A DNA stretch of 64,000 nucleotides, taken from Pseudonocardiales bacterium (GTDB lineage: Bacteria > Actinomycetota > Actinomycetes > Mycobacteriales > Pseudonocardiaceae). The position numbers and the translations under genes are program-made. The DNA is taken from assembly GCA_019241525.1 (NCBI GenBank), contig JAFAWY010000064.1:1-64000 (forward strand). The letters are read 5' to 3'. Under the pieces are notes generated by a model. It was not told where the DNA came from. It saw only the letters and a list, made by a program, of their open reading frames with translations, and did no database searches. Below, in pieces: positions 12,906-22,773 of this stretch. The stretch's first letter is position 1. Every line of letters starts with the position of its first letter.

Positions 12906-12919
12906 GTTTCACGTGAAAC
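12906..12919. promoter_or_regulatory. parS: parS centromere site 1
   Basis: GTTTCACGTGAAAC, exact match to the conserved 14-bp parS core; overlaps the rsmG start codon. Confidence 0.92.
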
Positions 12920-13587
12920 ATCCGGTCGCAGCGGCTCATGCGCTGTTCGGTGATCGGTACCCGCTTGCCGAGCGATACGCCGAGATGCTTGCCGGCCGTG
13001 GTATCGACAGAGGAGTCATCGGTCCTCGCGAAGCGGACCGGTTATGGGACCGCCATCTGCTCAATTCCGCGGCGCTCGGCGAGCTCATCCCCGAGGGCGT
13101 TCGACTGCTCGACCTCGGCTCCGGTGCGGGTTTGCCAGGCATACCGCTGGCGATCGCTCGCCCGGACCTGACCATCGTCCTGCTGGAATCGATGGCGCGG
13201 CGGGTTGCCTGGTTACTGGAAGTGATCACCGAGCTGGATCTAGCTGTCTCCGTACATCACGGCCGTGCCGAGGATCCGGCGGTGCGAGTGGAACTCGGCG
13301 GTCAGGACATCGTCACCGCGCGGGCGGTGGCGCCCCTGGGCCGGTTGGTGGGGTGGGCGCTGCCGTTGGTGGTGCCCACTGGGCGGCTCCTGGCAGTCAA
13401 GGGTGCCACCGCCGAGCAGGAACTGGCGCGGGATATCGAGTCGGTGCGCGCTGCGGGAGGGGTGGCGATAGAGATCGTGCAGTGCGGTGTCACGATGGTG
13501 CACCCGCCGCCGACGGTCATCGTGGTGACTCGCGCCGCTCAGCGTGTCACGCGGCCCGGGAAGGCACGAAAGAGGAAGGATCGGTGA
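12913..13587 (+). CDS. rsmG: 16S rRNA (guanine527-N7)-methyltransferase RsmG
   Basis: LLDLGSGAGLPGIPLAIARPDLTIVLLESMARRVAWLLEV; position jag-rsmG-parA. Confidence 0.96.
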   Translation: MKHPVAAAHALFGDRYPLAERYAEMLAGRGIDRGVIGPREADRLWDRHLLNSAALGELIPEGVRLLDLGSGAGLPGIPLAIARPDLTIVLLESMARRVAWLLEVITELDLAVSVHHGRAEDPAVRVELGGQDIVTARAVAPLGRLVGWALPLVVPTGRLLAVKGATAEQELARDIESVRAAGGVAIEIVQCGVTMVHPPPTVIVVTRAAQRVTRPGKARKRKDR

Positions 13588-14771
13588 GCGTGAGCACCCC
13601 GAGGTGGTCCGAGAGGGCGTCCGGTCTGGACGACGCCGCACCGCGCAGTCTCCCTCCCCGCGCACCGAACCCGGCAGCCGTGTCACGGGTCGTCGTTTCA
13701 CGTGAAACCACACCGCGACACGCTCGCGTTCGACCTCCGCAGCCGAGTATCCCGAGCGCGGCGCCCGGGGTGGGTAGCACTGCAGGTATCGATCCACTCA
13801 TCGCTCCCGCCAGTTCGGGTGGGATGCCTTCCCCTGCCGTGTCCGCCTGGACTCCGATTGCGGAGGAGGCAGAGCGAGCGACCCGGGTGAAACATCCCAC
13901 CGATCAGCTACCCCGCCCATCCCAGCGCCGGGTGCTTGCGGTGGCCAACCAGAAAGGTGGTGTGGGGAAGACCACCAGCACGGTCAACCTGGCTGCCGGG
14001 CTGGCGTTGCAGGGCCTACGCACGCTCGTGGTCGACCTTGATCCGCAAGGTAATGCGTCGACGGCGCTCGGAGTGGAGCACCGCTCGGGTACACGGTCGG
14101 TTTACGAGGTACTGCTTGGTGAGCTCGAGATCACCGAGGTGGTCACGGCCAGCCCACAATCGTCGAACTTGCTGTGCGTACCGGCCACGATCGATCTTGC
14201 CGGTTCCGAGATCGAACTGGTGTCGATGGTGGCTCGGGAATCACGGTTGCGCCGGGCGCTGTCCAACGTCGCCCTCGACGCGCTGGGCGTCGACTATGTC
14301 TTCATCGACTGCCCGCCCTCGTTGGGGCTGCTCACGGTGAACGCCTTGGTCGCCGCGTTTGAAGTGCTGATCCCCATCCAGTGCGAGTACTACGCATTGG
14401 AGGGCCTCGGGCAGCTGCTCCGGAACATCGAGTTGGTCCAGGCCCATCTCAACCCTGCTCTGTCGGTCTCCACGATCCTGCTCACCATGTACGACGGGCG
14501 AACCAAGCTGGCCGACCAGGTCACTGCTGAGGTGCGCAACCACTTCGGTGACCAGGTGCTGCGCACGGTGATTCCGCGCAGCGTCAAAGTGTCTGAGGCT
14601 CCTGGTTTCGGGCAGACCGTGCTGGTCTACGACCCCGGCTCCCGCGGGGCCTTGAGCTACATAGACGCTGCCCGGGAGATCGCGCTCGATCGTCGCTACC
14701 TCAACCCGGGTACTCCGGCTCTGGGGCATCAGAGCACGGGCCCTTCGAGTGTTCGTGAGGGGAACCGCTGA
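13584..14771 (+). CDS. parA: chromosome partitioning ATPase ParA (Soj)
   Basis: [52 protein letters not shown] start overlapping the rsmG stop. Confidence 0.96.
   Translation: MSVSTPRWSERASGLDDAAPRSLPPRAPNPAAVSRVVVSRETTPRHARVRPPQPSIPSAAPGVGSTAGIDPLIAPASSGGMPSPAVSAWTPIAEEAERATRVKHPTDQLPRPSQRRVLAVANQKGGVGKTTSTVNLAAGLALQGLRTLVVDLDPQGNASTALGVEHRSGTRSVYEVLLGELEITEVVTASPQSSNLLCVPATIDLAGSEIELVSMVARESRLRRALSNVALDALGVDYVFIDCPPSLGLLTVNALVAAFEVLIPIQCEYYALEGLGQLLRNIELVQAHLNPALSVSTILLTMYDGRTKLADQVTAEVRNHFGDQVLRTVIPRSVKVSEAPGFGQTVLVYDPGSRGALSYIDAAREIALDRRYLNPGTPALGHQSTGPSSVREGNR
13695..13708. promoter_or_regulatory. parS: parS centromere site 2 (inside parA 5' coding region)
   Basis: GTTTCACGTGAAAC exact core. 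Confidence 0.92.
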
Positions 14772-15721
14772 TGTCCACGGGAAGTGCGCTATCACAAAGC
14801 CCGGGCACCCAGCGCAAAGGCGGGCTCGGCCGCGGCCTGGCTGCCTTGATACCCACCGCACCGGCAGACGCCCGGGCCGGTGATCCGGCCCCGGAACCGG
14901 ATGCGCTGGCTAACCGGATCGTCGGCGCGGCGTACCAGGAACTGCCGATCACAGCCATCGTGCCCAACCCTCGCCAGCCGCGGCAGGTGTTCGACGAGGA
15001 GGCACTGGCCGAACTCGCGCACTCGATCCGGGAGTTCGGGCTCCTGCAGCCCATCGTGGTCCGGCCGTTAGGTAACGGCCGCTACGAGCTGATCATGGGT
15101 GAGCGGCGGTGGCGGGCGGCGCAGCAGGCCGAGCTGGACCGCATTCCCGCGATCGTGCGCAGTACCGCTGATGACGCGATGCTGCGCGATGCGCTACTGG
15201 AGAATATCCACCGGGTCCAACTCAACCCGCTGGAAGAGGCCGCGGCCTACCAGCAATTACTGGATGACTTCGGGGTGACCCACGAGCAGCTGGCGACCCG
15301 TATCGGGCGCAGCCGTCCGGTCATCACCAATACCATCCGGTTGCTCAAGTTGCCGGTGACGGTGCAGCGCCGGGTGGCGGTGGGGGTACTGTCCGCCGGG
15401 CATGCCCGCGCGCTGCTCAGCCTTGAGGAGTCGAACGCCCAGGAAGACCTGGCGGCGCGGATCGTCGCCGAAGGAATGTCAGTGCGGGCCACCGAGGAAG
15501 CGGTCACGCTCAGCCGTACGCAGCCGGTGAAGGCGCCAGCAAGACCGGCGGCGTCACGGCCGATGCGAGCGCCCGGCGTGCAACACCTCGCGGAGCGGTT
15601 GTCCGACACATTCGACACCCGGGTAAAGGTGGAGCTGGGCCGGCGCAAAGGCCGCATTGTCGTGGAGTTCGGCTCGCTCGACGATCTCGATCGGATCGTC
15701 GCTCTCATGACGCAGCACTAG
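14771..15721 (+). CDS. parB: chromosome partitioning protein ParB
   Basis: [71 protein letters not shown]. Confidence 0.97.
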   Translation: MSTGSALSQSPGTQRKGGLGRGLAALIPTAPADARAGDPAPEPDALANRIVGAAYQELPITAIVPNPRQPRQVFDEEALAELAHSIREFGLLQPIVVRPLGNGRYELIMGERRWRAAQQAELDRIPAIVRSTADDAMLRDALLENIHRVQLNPLEEAAAYQQLLDDFGVTHEQLATRIGRSRPVITNTIRLLKLPVTVQRRVAVGVLSAGHARALLSLEESNAQEDLAARIVAEGMSVRATEEAVTLSRTQPVKAPARPAASRPMRAPGVQHLAERLSDTFDTRVKVELGRRKGRIVVEFGSLDDLDRIVALMTQH

Positions 15722-15741
15722 CTGACGACCCAACCCAGCCC

Positions 15742-15805
15742 GCAGTCTGGATGCAGACTGCAGCTTTGCAGGCCCCGAAAACAGCAGTCTGCATCCAGAC
15801 TGCTG
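15742..15805. repeat. bipartite palindromic element (family 1, copy A) between convergent parB and ddl
   Basis: GCAGTCTGGATGCAGACTGC (15742-15761) ... ACAGCAGTCTGCATCCAGACTGCTG; the second half recurs at 48812-48834. Confidence 0.9.
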
Positions 15806-15812
15806 TTAGCTT

Positions 15813-16766
15813 CTACCAGGCGCGGGCGACGGCGCGTTCGATGAGGGTGGCGTAGACGGTGCCCAGGTCTGCGCCTGTGGATTCGATCGCCATGGGCAGC
15901 AGGGAGGTCTCGGTGAGGCCAGGCTCGACGTTGACCTCGAGGAAGTGGGCGACCCTGTCCGGGGACACCACAGCATCAGTCCGGGACACGTCGCGCAGTC
16001 CGAGTAGCCGGTGGGCATTCACCGCCAGTTCCGCCACCGCGGCGGTCGCTGCGGCGTCGAGCCGGGCTGGCGCGTGGAAGGTGGCCAGGCCGGCGGTGTA
16101 GCGAGCGGCATAGTCGTAGAAGCCCGAGGCCGCCTCGATCTCCACAGCCGGCAATGCCTGCGGCTCGCCGTCGGAGCCCTCCAGCACCGCAACCGCGACC
16201 TCGACTCCCTCGACGAAACGTTCAGCCAGCACGCTATCCCCGTAGGCCAGACACCCCACGATCGCCGCCGGCAACTCAGACGCGTCGCGCACCACGTGCA
16301 CACCCAGCGCCGAGCCGCCCTGCGGTGGTTTGAAGATCAGCGGCAGGCCGAGCCGGTCCACCAGCGCATCCAGCACGTCCTGTGGACCTAGATCACGGAA
16401 CGTGGCATGGGGAAGCACGATCCAATCGGGCGTGCTTACGCCGGCCCGGGCCAGTTCGTCTTTGGCGGTGGGCTTATCCCAGGCACGGCGGCAGGCCCGC
16501 GGGTCGGCTCCCACGTAGGGCACCCGCAACATCTCCAGGACGGATTGCACGGCGCCGTTCTCGCCTGCTCCGCCGTGCAGTGCCACCACGACGGCATCCG
16601 GGCGGCGGTGGGTGAGCCGGTCGATCAGGGTAGCGTCGACGTCCCATTCCTCAACGTGCAATCCGACGTCGCGCAAGGCGCTGGACAGCCTGCGCCCGGA
16701 GCGCAGCGACACGTCCCGCTCATGCGAGAGCCCACCGGCCAATACAGCCACCGTGCGGTCGGTCAC
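15813..16766 (-). CDS. ddl: D-alanine--D-alanine ligase family protein
   Basis: VAVLAGGLSHERDVSLRSGRRL, LPLIFKPPQGGSALGV, FLEVNVEPGLTETSLLPMA. Confidence 0.92.
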   Translation of the reverse strand: MTDRTVAVLAGGLSHERDVSLRSGRRLSSALRDVGLHVEEWDVDATLIDRLTHRRPDAVVVALHGGAGENGAVQSVLEMLRVPYVGADPRACRRAWDKPTAKDELARAGVSTPDWIVLPHATFRDLGPQDVLDALVDRLGLPLIFKPPQGGSALGVHVVRDASELPAAIVGCLAYGDSVLAERFVEGVEVAVAVLEGSDGEPQALPAVEIEAASGFYDYAARYTAGLATFHAPARLDAAATAAVAELAVNAHRLLGLRDVSRTDAVVSPDRVAHFLEVNVEPGLTETSLLPMAIESTGADLGTVYATLIERAVARAW

Positions 16767-16822
16767 CGCCCGCTCCTTTCACCCTAAAGGCCAGACAATG
16801 GGGCAGGGGGTACGCCTGCTAC

Positions 16823-16844
16823 CCCGATATGTCGCCATGTCGGG
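16823..16844. repeat. palindromic element (family 2) directly after the aminotransferase stop codon
   Basis: CCCGATATG TCGC CATGTCGGG. Confidence 0.75.
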
Positions 16845-16845
16845 C

Positions 16846-18177
16846 TTAGGCGGTGTCCGGCGACGGGGACTGCGGACCGAACACCGTGCGTGGACGCACG
16901 CTACCGAAGGTACGCTGCAGCTCCAGCTCCCCCTCCAGCACGGCGGCCAGCCGGCGCACGCCTTCGACGATACGTTCCGACGTCGGGTAGCAAAACGATA
17001 GCCGCATCTGCCGGCTGCCCAGGCCGTCGGCGTAAAAGGCCGTGCCCGGCACGTAAGCGACCCGCTCGGTCACCGCTCGGGGCAGCATTGCCTTGGTATC
17101 CAGTCCCTCCGGGACGGTCAGCCACACGTAGAACCCGCCAGTCGGATGGGTCCAGGTGCATCCCGGCGGTAGATGCTGCGCCAGCGCGGCCAGCATAGCG
17201 TCGCGACGTTCCCGGTAGACCTCCTGGTAGATCTTGACCTGGCCTTTCCAGTCATGCTGGGCCAGATAACGCGAGACCACGAACTGGGTGAACGCCGGCG
17301 GGCACAACGTGGCCGATTCCGCGGCCAACACCAGCTTTTCCCGGACGGCGTGCGGGGCCAGCGCCCAGCCAACCCGAAGTCCGGGAGCGAAGGTTTTGGA
17401 AAACGAGCCCAGATACACCACGTTGTCCGGGTCGGATGCCCGCATCGCCGGGTAGATCTTGCCCTCAAAACCCAGCAGGCCGTAGGGATTGTCCTCGACG
17501 ACCAGCACCCGGTGTTCGGCACACAGCCGCAACACCTCGCCACGGCGCTGCACCGCCATCGTCACGCCGGCCGGGTTGTGGAAGTTCGGAATGGTGTAAA
17601 GGAACTTCGGCGTCCGGCCCTGGGCAGCCAGGGCGTCCAGCGCAGCCTCCAACTTGCCGGGTACCAGGCCGTCGTCGTCCATGGCCACCTGCACCACCTG
17701 GGCCTGGTAGGAGGCGAAGGTGGTCAGTGCCCCGACGTAGGACGGTGCCTCGGCAAGCACCACGTCCCCCGGATCGCAGAAGATCCGGGTCACCATGTCC
17801 AGCGCCATCTGCGAGCCGACCGTCACCGTGACATCGTCGGCATGCGCCCGCACCCCTTCTAGGGCCATGACCTCGCAGATCTGCTCGCGAAGCTGTGCAG
17901 TGCCTTGCGCCGAGCCATACTGCAGCGCTGCCATTCCTTCGCTGCTCACCATCTGGGCCAGCTCATCGGCCAGCGAATCCAGCGGCAATGCGGGCAGGTA
18001 GGGCATGCCGCCGGCCAGCGAGACCACTTCAGGCCGGCTGGCCACCGCGAACAGCGCACGGATCTCCGATGCGGTCATGCCCACGGTGCGCTGCGCGTAA
18101 CGGCGCAGATGTGGATCGAGATCACGCTGGGTGGGAGGGCGGTTGCTGGGCAGGTTGTCGTTACCTCTAGTGTTCAT
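16846..18177 (-). CDS. PLP-dependent aminotransferase (class I/II, 2-aminoadipate-aminotransferase-like)
   Basis: SLAGGMPYLPALPLDSLA, YTIPNFHNPAGVTM, VVEDNPYGLLGFEG, YLGSFSKTFAPGLRVGW (PLP lysine). Confidence 0.92.
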   Translation of the reverse strand: MNTRGNDNLPSNRPPTQRDLDPHLRRYAQRTVGMTASEIRALFAVASRPEVVSLAGGMPYLPALPLDSLADELAQMVSSEGMAALQYGSAQGTAQLREQICEVMALEGVRAHADDVTVTVGSQMALDMVTRIFCDPGDVVLAEAPSYVGALTTFASYQAQVVQVAMDDDGLVPGKLEAALDALAAQGRTPKFLYTIPNFHNPAGVTMAVQRRGEVLRLCAEHRVLVVEDNPYGLLGFEGKIYPAMRASDPDNVVYLGSFSKTFAPGLRVGWALAPHAVREKLVLAAESATLCPPAFTQFVVSRYLAQHDWKGQVKIYQEVYRERRDAMLAALAQHLPPGCTWTHPTGGFYVWLTVPEGLDTKAMLPRAVTERVAYVPGTAFYADGLGSRQMRLSFCYPTSERIVEGVRRLAAVLEGELELQRTFGSVRPRTVFGPQSPSPDTA

Positions 18178-18317
18178 CCGGCGCCTCTGGTGGGGTTGCG
18201 GTCCCCTGGCAGTGTAAAAGCCGCACCCGGGAACATCCTGGCGCCTTCACTGATCGATGCTCATCGGCATATGCTGCGCCAGGCGCCTTCGCGCTGGGAA
18301 CTGTCAGGGAGGGTCCC

Positions 18318-18947
18318 TTGTCACGTCGAGTGGTGGGCGTCACCCTGGACAACCTCGACCTGCTGCCGAAGAAGTGTCGACGGTGCGTGTTCTGGGAGCT
18401 CGCGCCCCATATCCGGGAACAGGCCGAAGAGTTCGGGCAGACCGAACTGGAGAAGGAGTCCTGGGTATCCAGCGTGCTGCTGGAATGGGGTTCGTGCGGA
18501 CGAATCGTGCTGTCTGGCGATGTTCCCGCTGGTTATGTGCTCTACGCTCCCCCGGCTGCGGTACCCCGGGCGTCAGCATTTCCCACGTCGCCGGTCAGTG
18601 CCGATGCCGTGTTGCTCACCGCGTTGAAGGTGCTCCCGGAGTTCGGTGGCAGCGGTCTGGGCCGGATGCTGGTCCAAGCGGTGGCTAAGGATCTCACCCG
18701 GCGTGGGGTGAAAGCTGTCGAGGCCTTCGGTGATGCCCAGCCCACTGAGGACTCCACCTGCGTGGTACCCGCCGAGTTCCTGCAGCAGGTCGGGTTCAAG
18801 ACGGTGCACGCGCACCCCCGCTGGCCCCGCTTGCGCCTTGAGCTACGCACCGCGCTGACCTGGAAGGAAGACGTCGAAGCAGCGCTGGAACGCCTTCTCG
18901 GCTCGGTCACCATCCATGCCGTCGAACCCAGCCTGCGCCCGGCCTGA
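18318..18947 (+). CDS. GNAT family N-acetyltransferase
   Basis: PEFGGSGLGRMLVQAVAKDLTRRGVKAVEAFGD (acetyl-CoA binding region). Confidence 0.8.
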   Translation: MSRRVVGVTLDNLDLLPKKCRRCVFWELAPHIREQAEEFGQTELEKESWVSSVLLEWGSCGRIVLSGDVPAGYVLYAPPAAVPRASAFPTSPVSADAVLLTALKVLPEFGGSGLGRMLVQAVAKDLTRRGVKAVEAFGDAQPTEDSTCVVPAEFLQQVGFKTVHAHPRWPRLRLELRTALTWKEDVEAALERLLGSVTIHAVEPSLRPA

Positions 18948-19269
18948 CGCCGCATAAGCCCATTGCGCAAGTAGCAGCGGCATGGGGTTCGGTTCCCCGG
19001 CCGAATGGCGGTCGTGTTGTGCCCGGGCAGCCGCGTGATGACTGTGTGCCGCTTCATCCGCCACTCGACTGCGACATGATGATGAGCGCTGTGTGCGAGT
19101 TGGAGCGATTGCTGCCGCAGCGACCGTAGCCGCCGACTCCCCGACAAATCGCGCCCCATCGCTGAGCAAGGACTCACGACGCCGTCTTGACGAGCCGGCA
19201 TGCTTACGGCGTCTGGGGTTGTTTGCAGTCCCTCATACTCGCGACGTCACAGCCTGTCCTGCGCAGTGG

Positions 19270-20439
19270 TTACAGGGCAGGTTGCGCTATTTGGCCATGG
19301 AGCAAGTCTTCGCCGCGGAGCAGGTCGGCGAAGGTGAAGGTGCCGGTGGGCTGGTCGTTTTCGCCGAGGAGGTACAGGCGCTTGACGGCGACGAGCACAC
19401 CCTCGGCCATCACATCGCGGCACACCGGGTCCAGCAGTTTGCGGCGGTCCTCGGGATTGGTCAGGTAGCCGAGCTCGATGCGCACCGCCGGCATCCGGGT
19501 CAGCCGTAACAGTTCCCAGGTTTTGGGGTGGGCGCGGCAGTCCAGCATCCCGGTGCGAGCGGTCAGTTCGCGCTGCAGGATCTGGGCCAGTGCCTCCCCC
19601 ACGGTGGACGTCACGCCGTTGCCCGTCCCGAAGTGAAATGTCGCCACGCCGTGCGCCAGCGGGCTGGGATGGCTGTCGGTATGCAGCGACAGCACCAGAT
19701 CGGCGCCAGCGGTGTTGGCGAAGGTGGCTCGCTCTGCTTCGCTGGGGCAGGTGTCGGGGCGGCGAGACAGGATCGTTTGCATCCCCGTGGCGTCCATCCG
19801 CGCCGCCAGCCGTTGGGCCAGGTCCCACATCAACTCGGCCTCAACCGCGCCGTCCACCACGACGCCCCGCTCGGCGCCGCCGAGGCAGGGATCGATCAGG
19901 ATCCGCTTGCCCCGCAGCGCCGGCCCGGCCCGGCGGAGGTGTTCCTGCTCGCGCAGCAGGACCGGCCGGCCACCGCGAACCTTGGGTTGCAACTGGCGCA
20001 GTGCTCGCATGGTCGCCGGCCCGCACACCCCGTCCACGAACAAGCCGTAGTCACGTTGGAAGCTGCGCAGCGCCACCTCGGTCTGCACACCGAAGATGCC
20101 ATCCGCGCGGTAGGCGTCGTAGCCCAGCTCCAGCAGCCGTTCCTGCAGCGTGCATACGTCGTCGCCGCGCATGGGACGGCCGATGACATACCTGAGCACC
20201 CGGCAGCCGAGTTCTCGCCGCGCATCGCACAGTGCCTGATAGGTGGCGAATCCTACGATCCCATCGGTGATCAGGCCGCGACGCTGCTGGAAAGCCCGGA
20301 CCGCGTGTTCGAGCGCGAGGTCGAAGCAGTCGACAAGCCCTGCCGAATCCGGCACGGGTGGGAGCAGGCCCTGAGAGGTCAGCATTGCTCTGAGCTGCGC
20401 CACCGCTGGTCCGGTGTCGCCGCGGCGCAGCAGCTGCAT
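19270..20439 (-). CDS. cwlM: N-acetylmuramoyl-L-alanine amidase-type protein with two peptidoglycan-binding domains (CwlM-like)
   Basis: Two PG_binding_1-like repeats, then RILIDPCLGGAERGVV, DLVLSLHTDSHPSP, MPAVRIELGYLTNPEDRRKL; adjacent to trxA/trxB as in mycobacteria. Confidence 0.88.
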   Translation of the reverse strand: MQLLRRGDTGPAVAQLRAMLTSQGLLPPVPDSAGLVDCFDLALEHAVRAFQQRRGLITDGIVGFATYQALCDARRELGCRVLRYVIGRPMRGDDVCTLQERLLELGYDAYRADGIFGVQTEVALRSFQRDYGLFVDGVCGPATMRALRQLQPKVRGGRPVLLREQEHLRRAGPALRGKRILIDPCLGGAERGVVVDGAVEAELMWDLAQRLAARMDATGMQTILSRRPDTCPSEAERATFANTAGADLVLSLHTDSHPSPLAHGVATFHFGTGNGVTSTVGEALAQILQRELTARTGMLDCRAHPKTWELLRLTRMPAVRIELGYLTNPEDRRKLLDPVCRDVMAEGVLVAVKRLYLLGENDQPTGTFTFADLLRGEDLLHGQIAQPAL

Positions 20440-20651
20440 TCACCCTCACTTCACGGTTGTCTCGACCGGAGTCGACCTCAATGGACACCGCCGGAACTCA
20501 CCAGACAGCGATCGAGTGCGACGGTCTTCTCTACCTGTATGGAGGTTATGGGGCACGGCTGGCTAACGCACCCGCCGTGCAAGACGCGTCCTCAGGGTAA
20601 TCGGTTGCCTGCAAAGGGTGAAGCAGGCGGGGGGCAATCCCGAGATCCTGG

Positions 20652-20981
20652 TCAGTGCAGGTAATCCGCGAGGTCTTGCAGCAAAGCGGCCTTGGGCTTA
20701 GCGCCGACGATCTGCTTGACCGGCTCACCGCCCTTGAACACGATCATGGTCGGAATCGACATGATCTGGTAGTCGCGGGCGGTCTTGGGGTTGGCGTCGA
20801 TGTCCATCTTCGCGACGGTGATCCCGCTGTGCTCCGAGGCGATCTCCTCGAGCACCGGGGCCACCATCTTGCACGGGCCGCACCAGGACGCCCAGAAGTC
20901 CACCAGCACCGGCTTGTCGCTGCCAAGCACGTCGTCGGCGAACGACTGGTCGGTTACGGTCAAGGTCGACTTATCTGCCAT
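20652..20981 (-). CDS. trxA: thioredoxin
   Basis: KPVLVDFWASWCGPCKMVAPVLEEIASEH (WCGPC); start MADKSTLTV at 20981. Confidence 0.97.
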   Translation of the reverse strand: MADKSTLTVTDQSFADDVLGSDKPVLVDFWASWCGPCKMVAPVLEEIASEHSGITVAKMDIDANPKTARDYQIMSIPTMIVFKGGEPVKQIVGAKPKAALLQDLADYLH

Positions 20982-20982
20982 G

Positions 20983-21987
20983 TCATCTCCTGTGTGCGGA
21001 ATCTGTCTCGAACGTGCCGTAGCCGCCACCGACGAACTCAGCGGCCACCTGCGCGTGCTCATCGGCGGCGTGCTCGGCAAGCCAGCGTTCGGCGTCGATG
21101 GCCGCCGAACAACCGGTGCCGGCGGCGGTGACCGCCTGCCGGTATATCCGGTCGACCAGGTCGCCGGCGGCAAACACCCCATCGACGCTGGTATAGGTGG
21201 TCGGCGCAGCCACCTTGACGTAGCCGTCGTCGTCGGTGTCCACCTGGCCGCGGACCAGCTCGCTACGCGGATCGTGCCCGATGGCCACAAACATCCCGGT
21301 GACGTCCAGGGTCGAGCCGTCCGACAGCGCCAGGCCGCTCACCCCGCCGTCACCGAGCACTTTCTTGACCGTCACCCCGGTGCGCCATTTGATCTTCTCG
21401 TTGTTCCGGGCACGCTCGAGCATGATCTTGGATGCCCGGAACTGGTCACGCCGGTGGACCACGGTCACCGATTGCGCGAATTTGGTCAGGAAGGTCGCTT
21501 CCTCCATCGCCGAGTCACCGCCGCCGATGACCGCGATGTCCTGGTCCCGGAAGAAGAAGCCGTCGCAGGTCGCGCACGAGCTCACGCCCCGGCCGAGCAG
21601 TGCCTGCTCGCCGGGCACATCCAGGTAGCGGGCCTGCGCACCCATCGCCAGGATCACCGACCTGGCGAGGTAGACGGTGTCCTCCACCATCACCCGCTTG
21701 GGGCTCTCGAGCAGCTCCACCGACGTCACGTCTTTGGCAAGCAGTTCGGCACCGAACCGCTCGGCTTGCGCCCGAAACTGTTCCATCAGATCAGGACCCT
21801 GGATCCCGTCGCGGAAACCCGGGTAGTTCTCCACCTCGGTGGTGGTCATCAGCGCGCCGCCGTACCGGTGACCCTCGAAAACCAGCGGTTCCAACTGGGC
21901 GCGCGCGGTGTACAGCGCGGCGGTATAGCCCGCCGGACCTGAGCCGATGATGATGACGTCCCGGACCTGCTCACTCACGTTGGCCAC
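20983..21987 (-). CDS. trxB: thioredoxin-disulfide reductase
   Basis: [57 protein letters not shown]. Confidence 0.97.
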   Translation of the reverse strand: MANVSEQVRDVIIIGSGPAGYTAALYTARAQLEPLVFEGHRYGGALMTTTEVENYPGFRDGIQGPDLMEQFRAQAERFGAELLAKDVTSVELLESPKRVMVEDTVYLARSVILAMGAQARYLDVPGEQALLGRGVSSCATCDGFFFRDQDIAVIGGGDSAMEEATFLTKFAQSVTVVHRRDQFRASKIMLERARNNEKIKWRTGVTVKKVLGDGGVSGLALSDGSTLDVTGMFVAIGHDPRSELVRGQVDTDDDGYVKVAAPTTYTSVDGVFAAGDLVDRIYRQAVTAAGTGCSAAIDAERWLAEHAADEHAQVAAEFVGGGYGTFETDSAHRR

Positions 21988-22190
21988 AACACGATCCTAC
22001 GGACTGATGTTCCCGCCGCAGTTTGGCGCTCTCCAACAGCTGCCAGCGTGGGCGATTGGTGCTGTTATGGACCGCCAACAAGCCGTGATGCGGACGGCGG
22101 GGGTTTGGCGAGTGCGCGCTAGCTCTGATCATTAGCGGCGTAACCTGATCTCGTGGCGTGCACCAGACGAGCGTCGCGGGAGCAGGGGTC

Positions 22191-22646
22191 ATGAGCATTG
22201 CCGTCGTTCGTCCCGCCGAAGGTGACCTGCTGTCTGCCGGTCCCATCCGGCTGCGCATCCTGGAGGCGGGTGACCGGACCTCGCATCGGCTGGGCATCGT
22301 CGAGGTCACCCTCGCGCCGCACACGCCAGGTCCGCCACAGCACGTCCACCGCGAGCATGATGAAACGTTTTATGTGGTCTCTGGGCGCCCGAGTTTCACC
22401 AGTGGTAATGACGAGTTCACCGCCAGCGTCGGCGAGTTGTTCATTGCTGGAGTTGGTACCCCGCATACCTTCGCCAATCCGGGTGACGAGAGGGCCGTCA
22501 TCTACTGCACGGTCACGCCAGACCGCTACATCGACTACTTCCGCGAGCTGGACCGGCTCCCGAAGGGATCTGGTGGGCTCGATCCGAAAGTGGTCGCCGA
22601 CATCATGACCCGCTACGCCACCGAGGTCGTCCAGCCCAGTGCCTAG
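22191..22646 (+). CDS. cupin domain-containing protein
   Basis: GPPQHVHREHDETFYVVSGRPSFTSGNDEFTASVGELFIAGVGTPHTFANPGDERAVI (cupin motifs 1 and 2); start choice uncertain (ORF opens at 22158). Confidence 0.85.
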   Translation: MSIAVVRPAEGDLLSAGPIRLRILEAGDRTSHRLGIVEVTLAPHTPGPPQHVHREHDETFYVVSGRPSFTSGNDEFTASVGELFIAGVGTPHTFANPGDERAVIYCTVTPDRYIDYFRELDRLPKGSGGLDPKVVADIMTRYATEVVQPSA

Positions 22647-22773
22647 CAGGCCGCAGGAGCGGTCGGTATTACGGGAGCCCGACGACAAGCCGGGCCGGGC
22701 GGGGATCCACCGGGTTGGTCGTGGTTTGAGATGCCGCGAAGTCGGGCTGGCCTGCCTTGAACAGGCCCAAACC

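Noticed and set aside
16031-16518. plus-strand ORFs over ddl
   Set aside because: Antisense shadow frames of a well supported ligase gene.
19528-20664. 378-aa plus-strand ORF
   Set aside because: Antisense to the CwlM-like amidase gene.
20785-21942. 385-aa plus-strand ORF
   Set aside because: Antisense to trxB.
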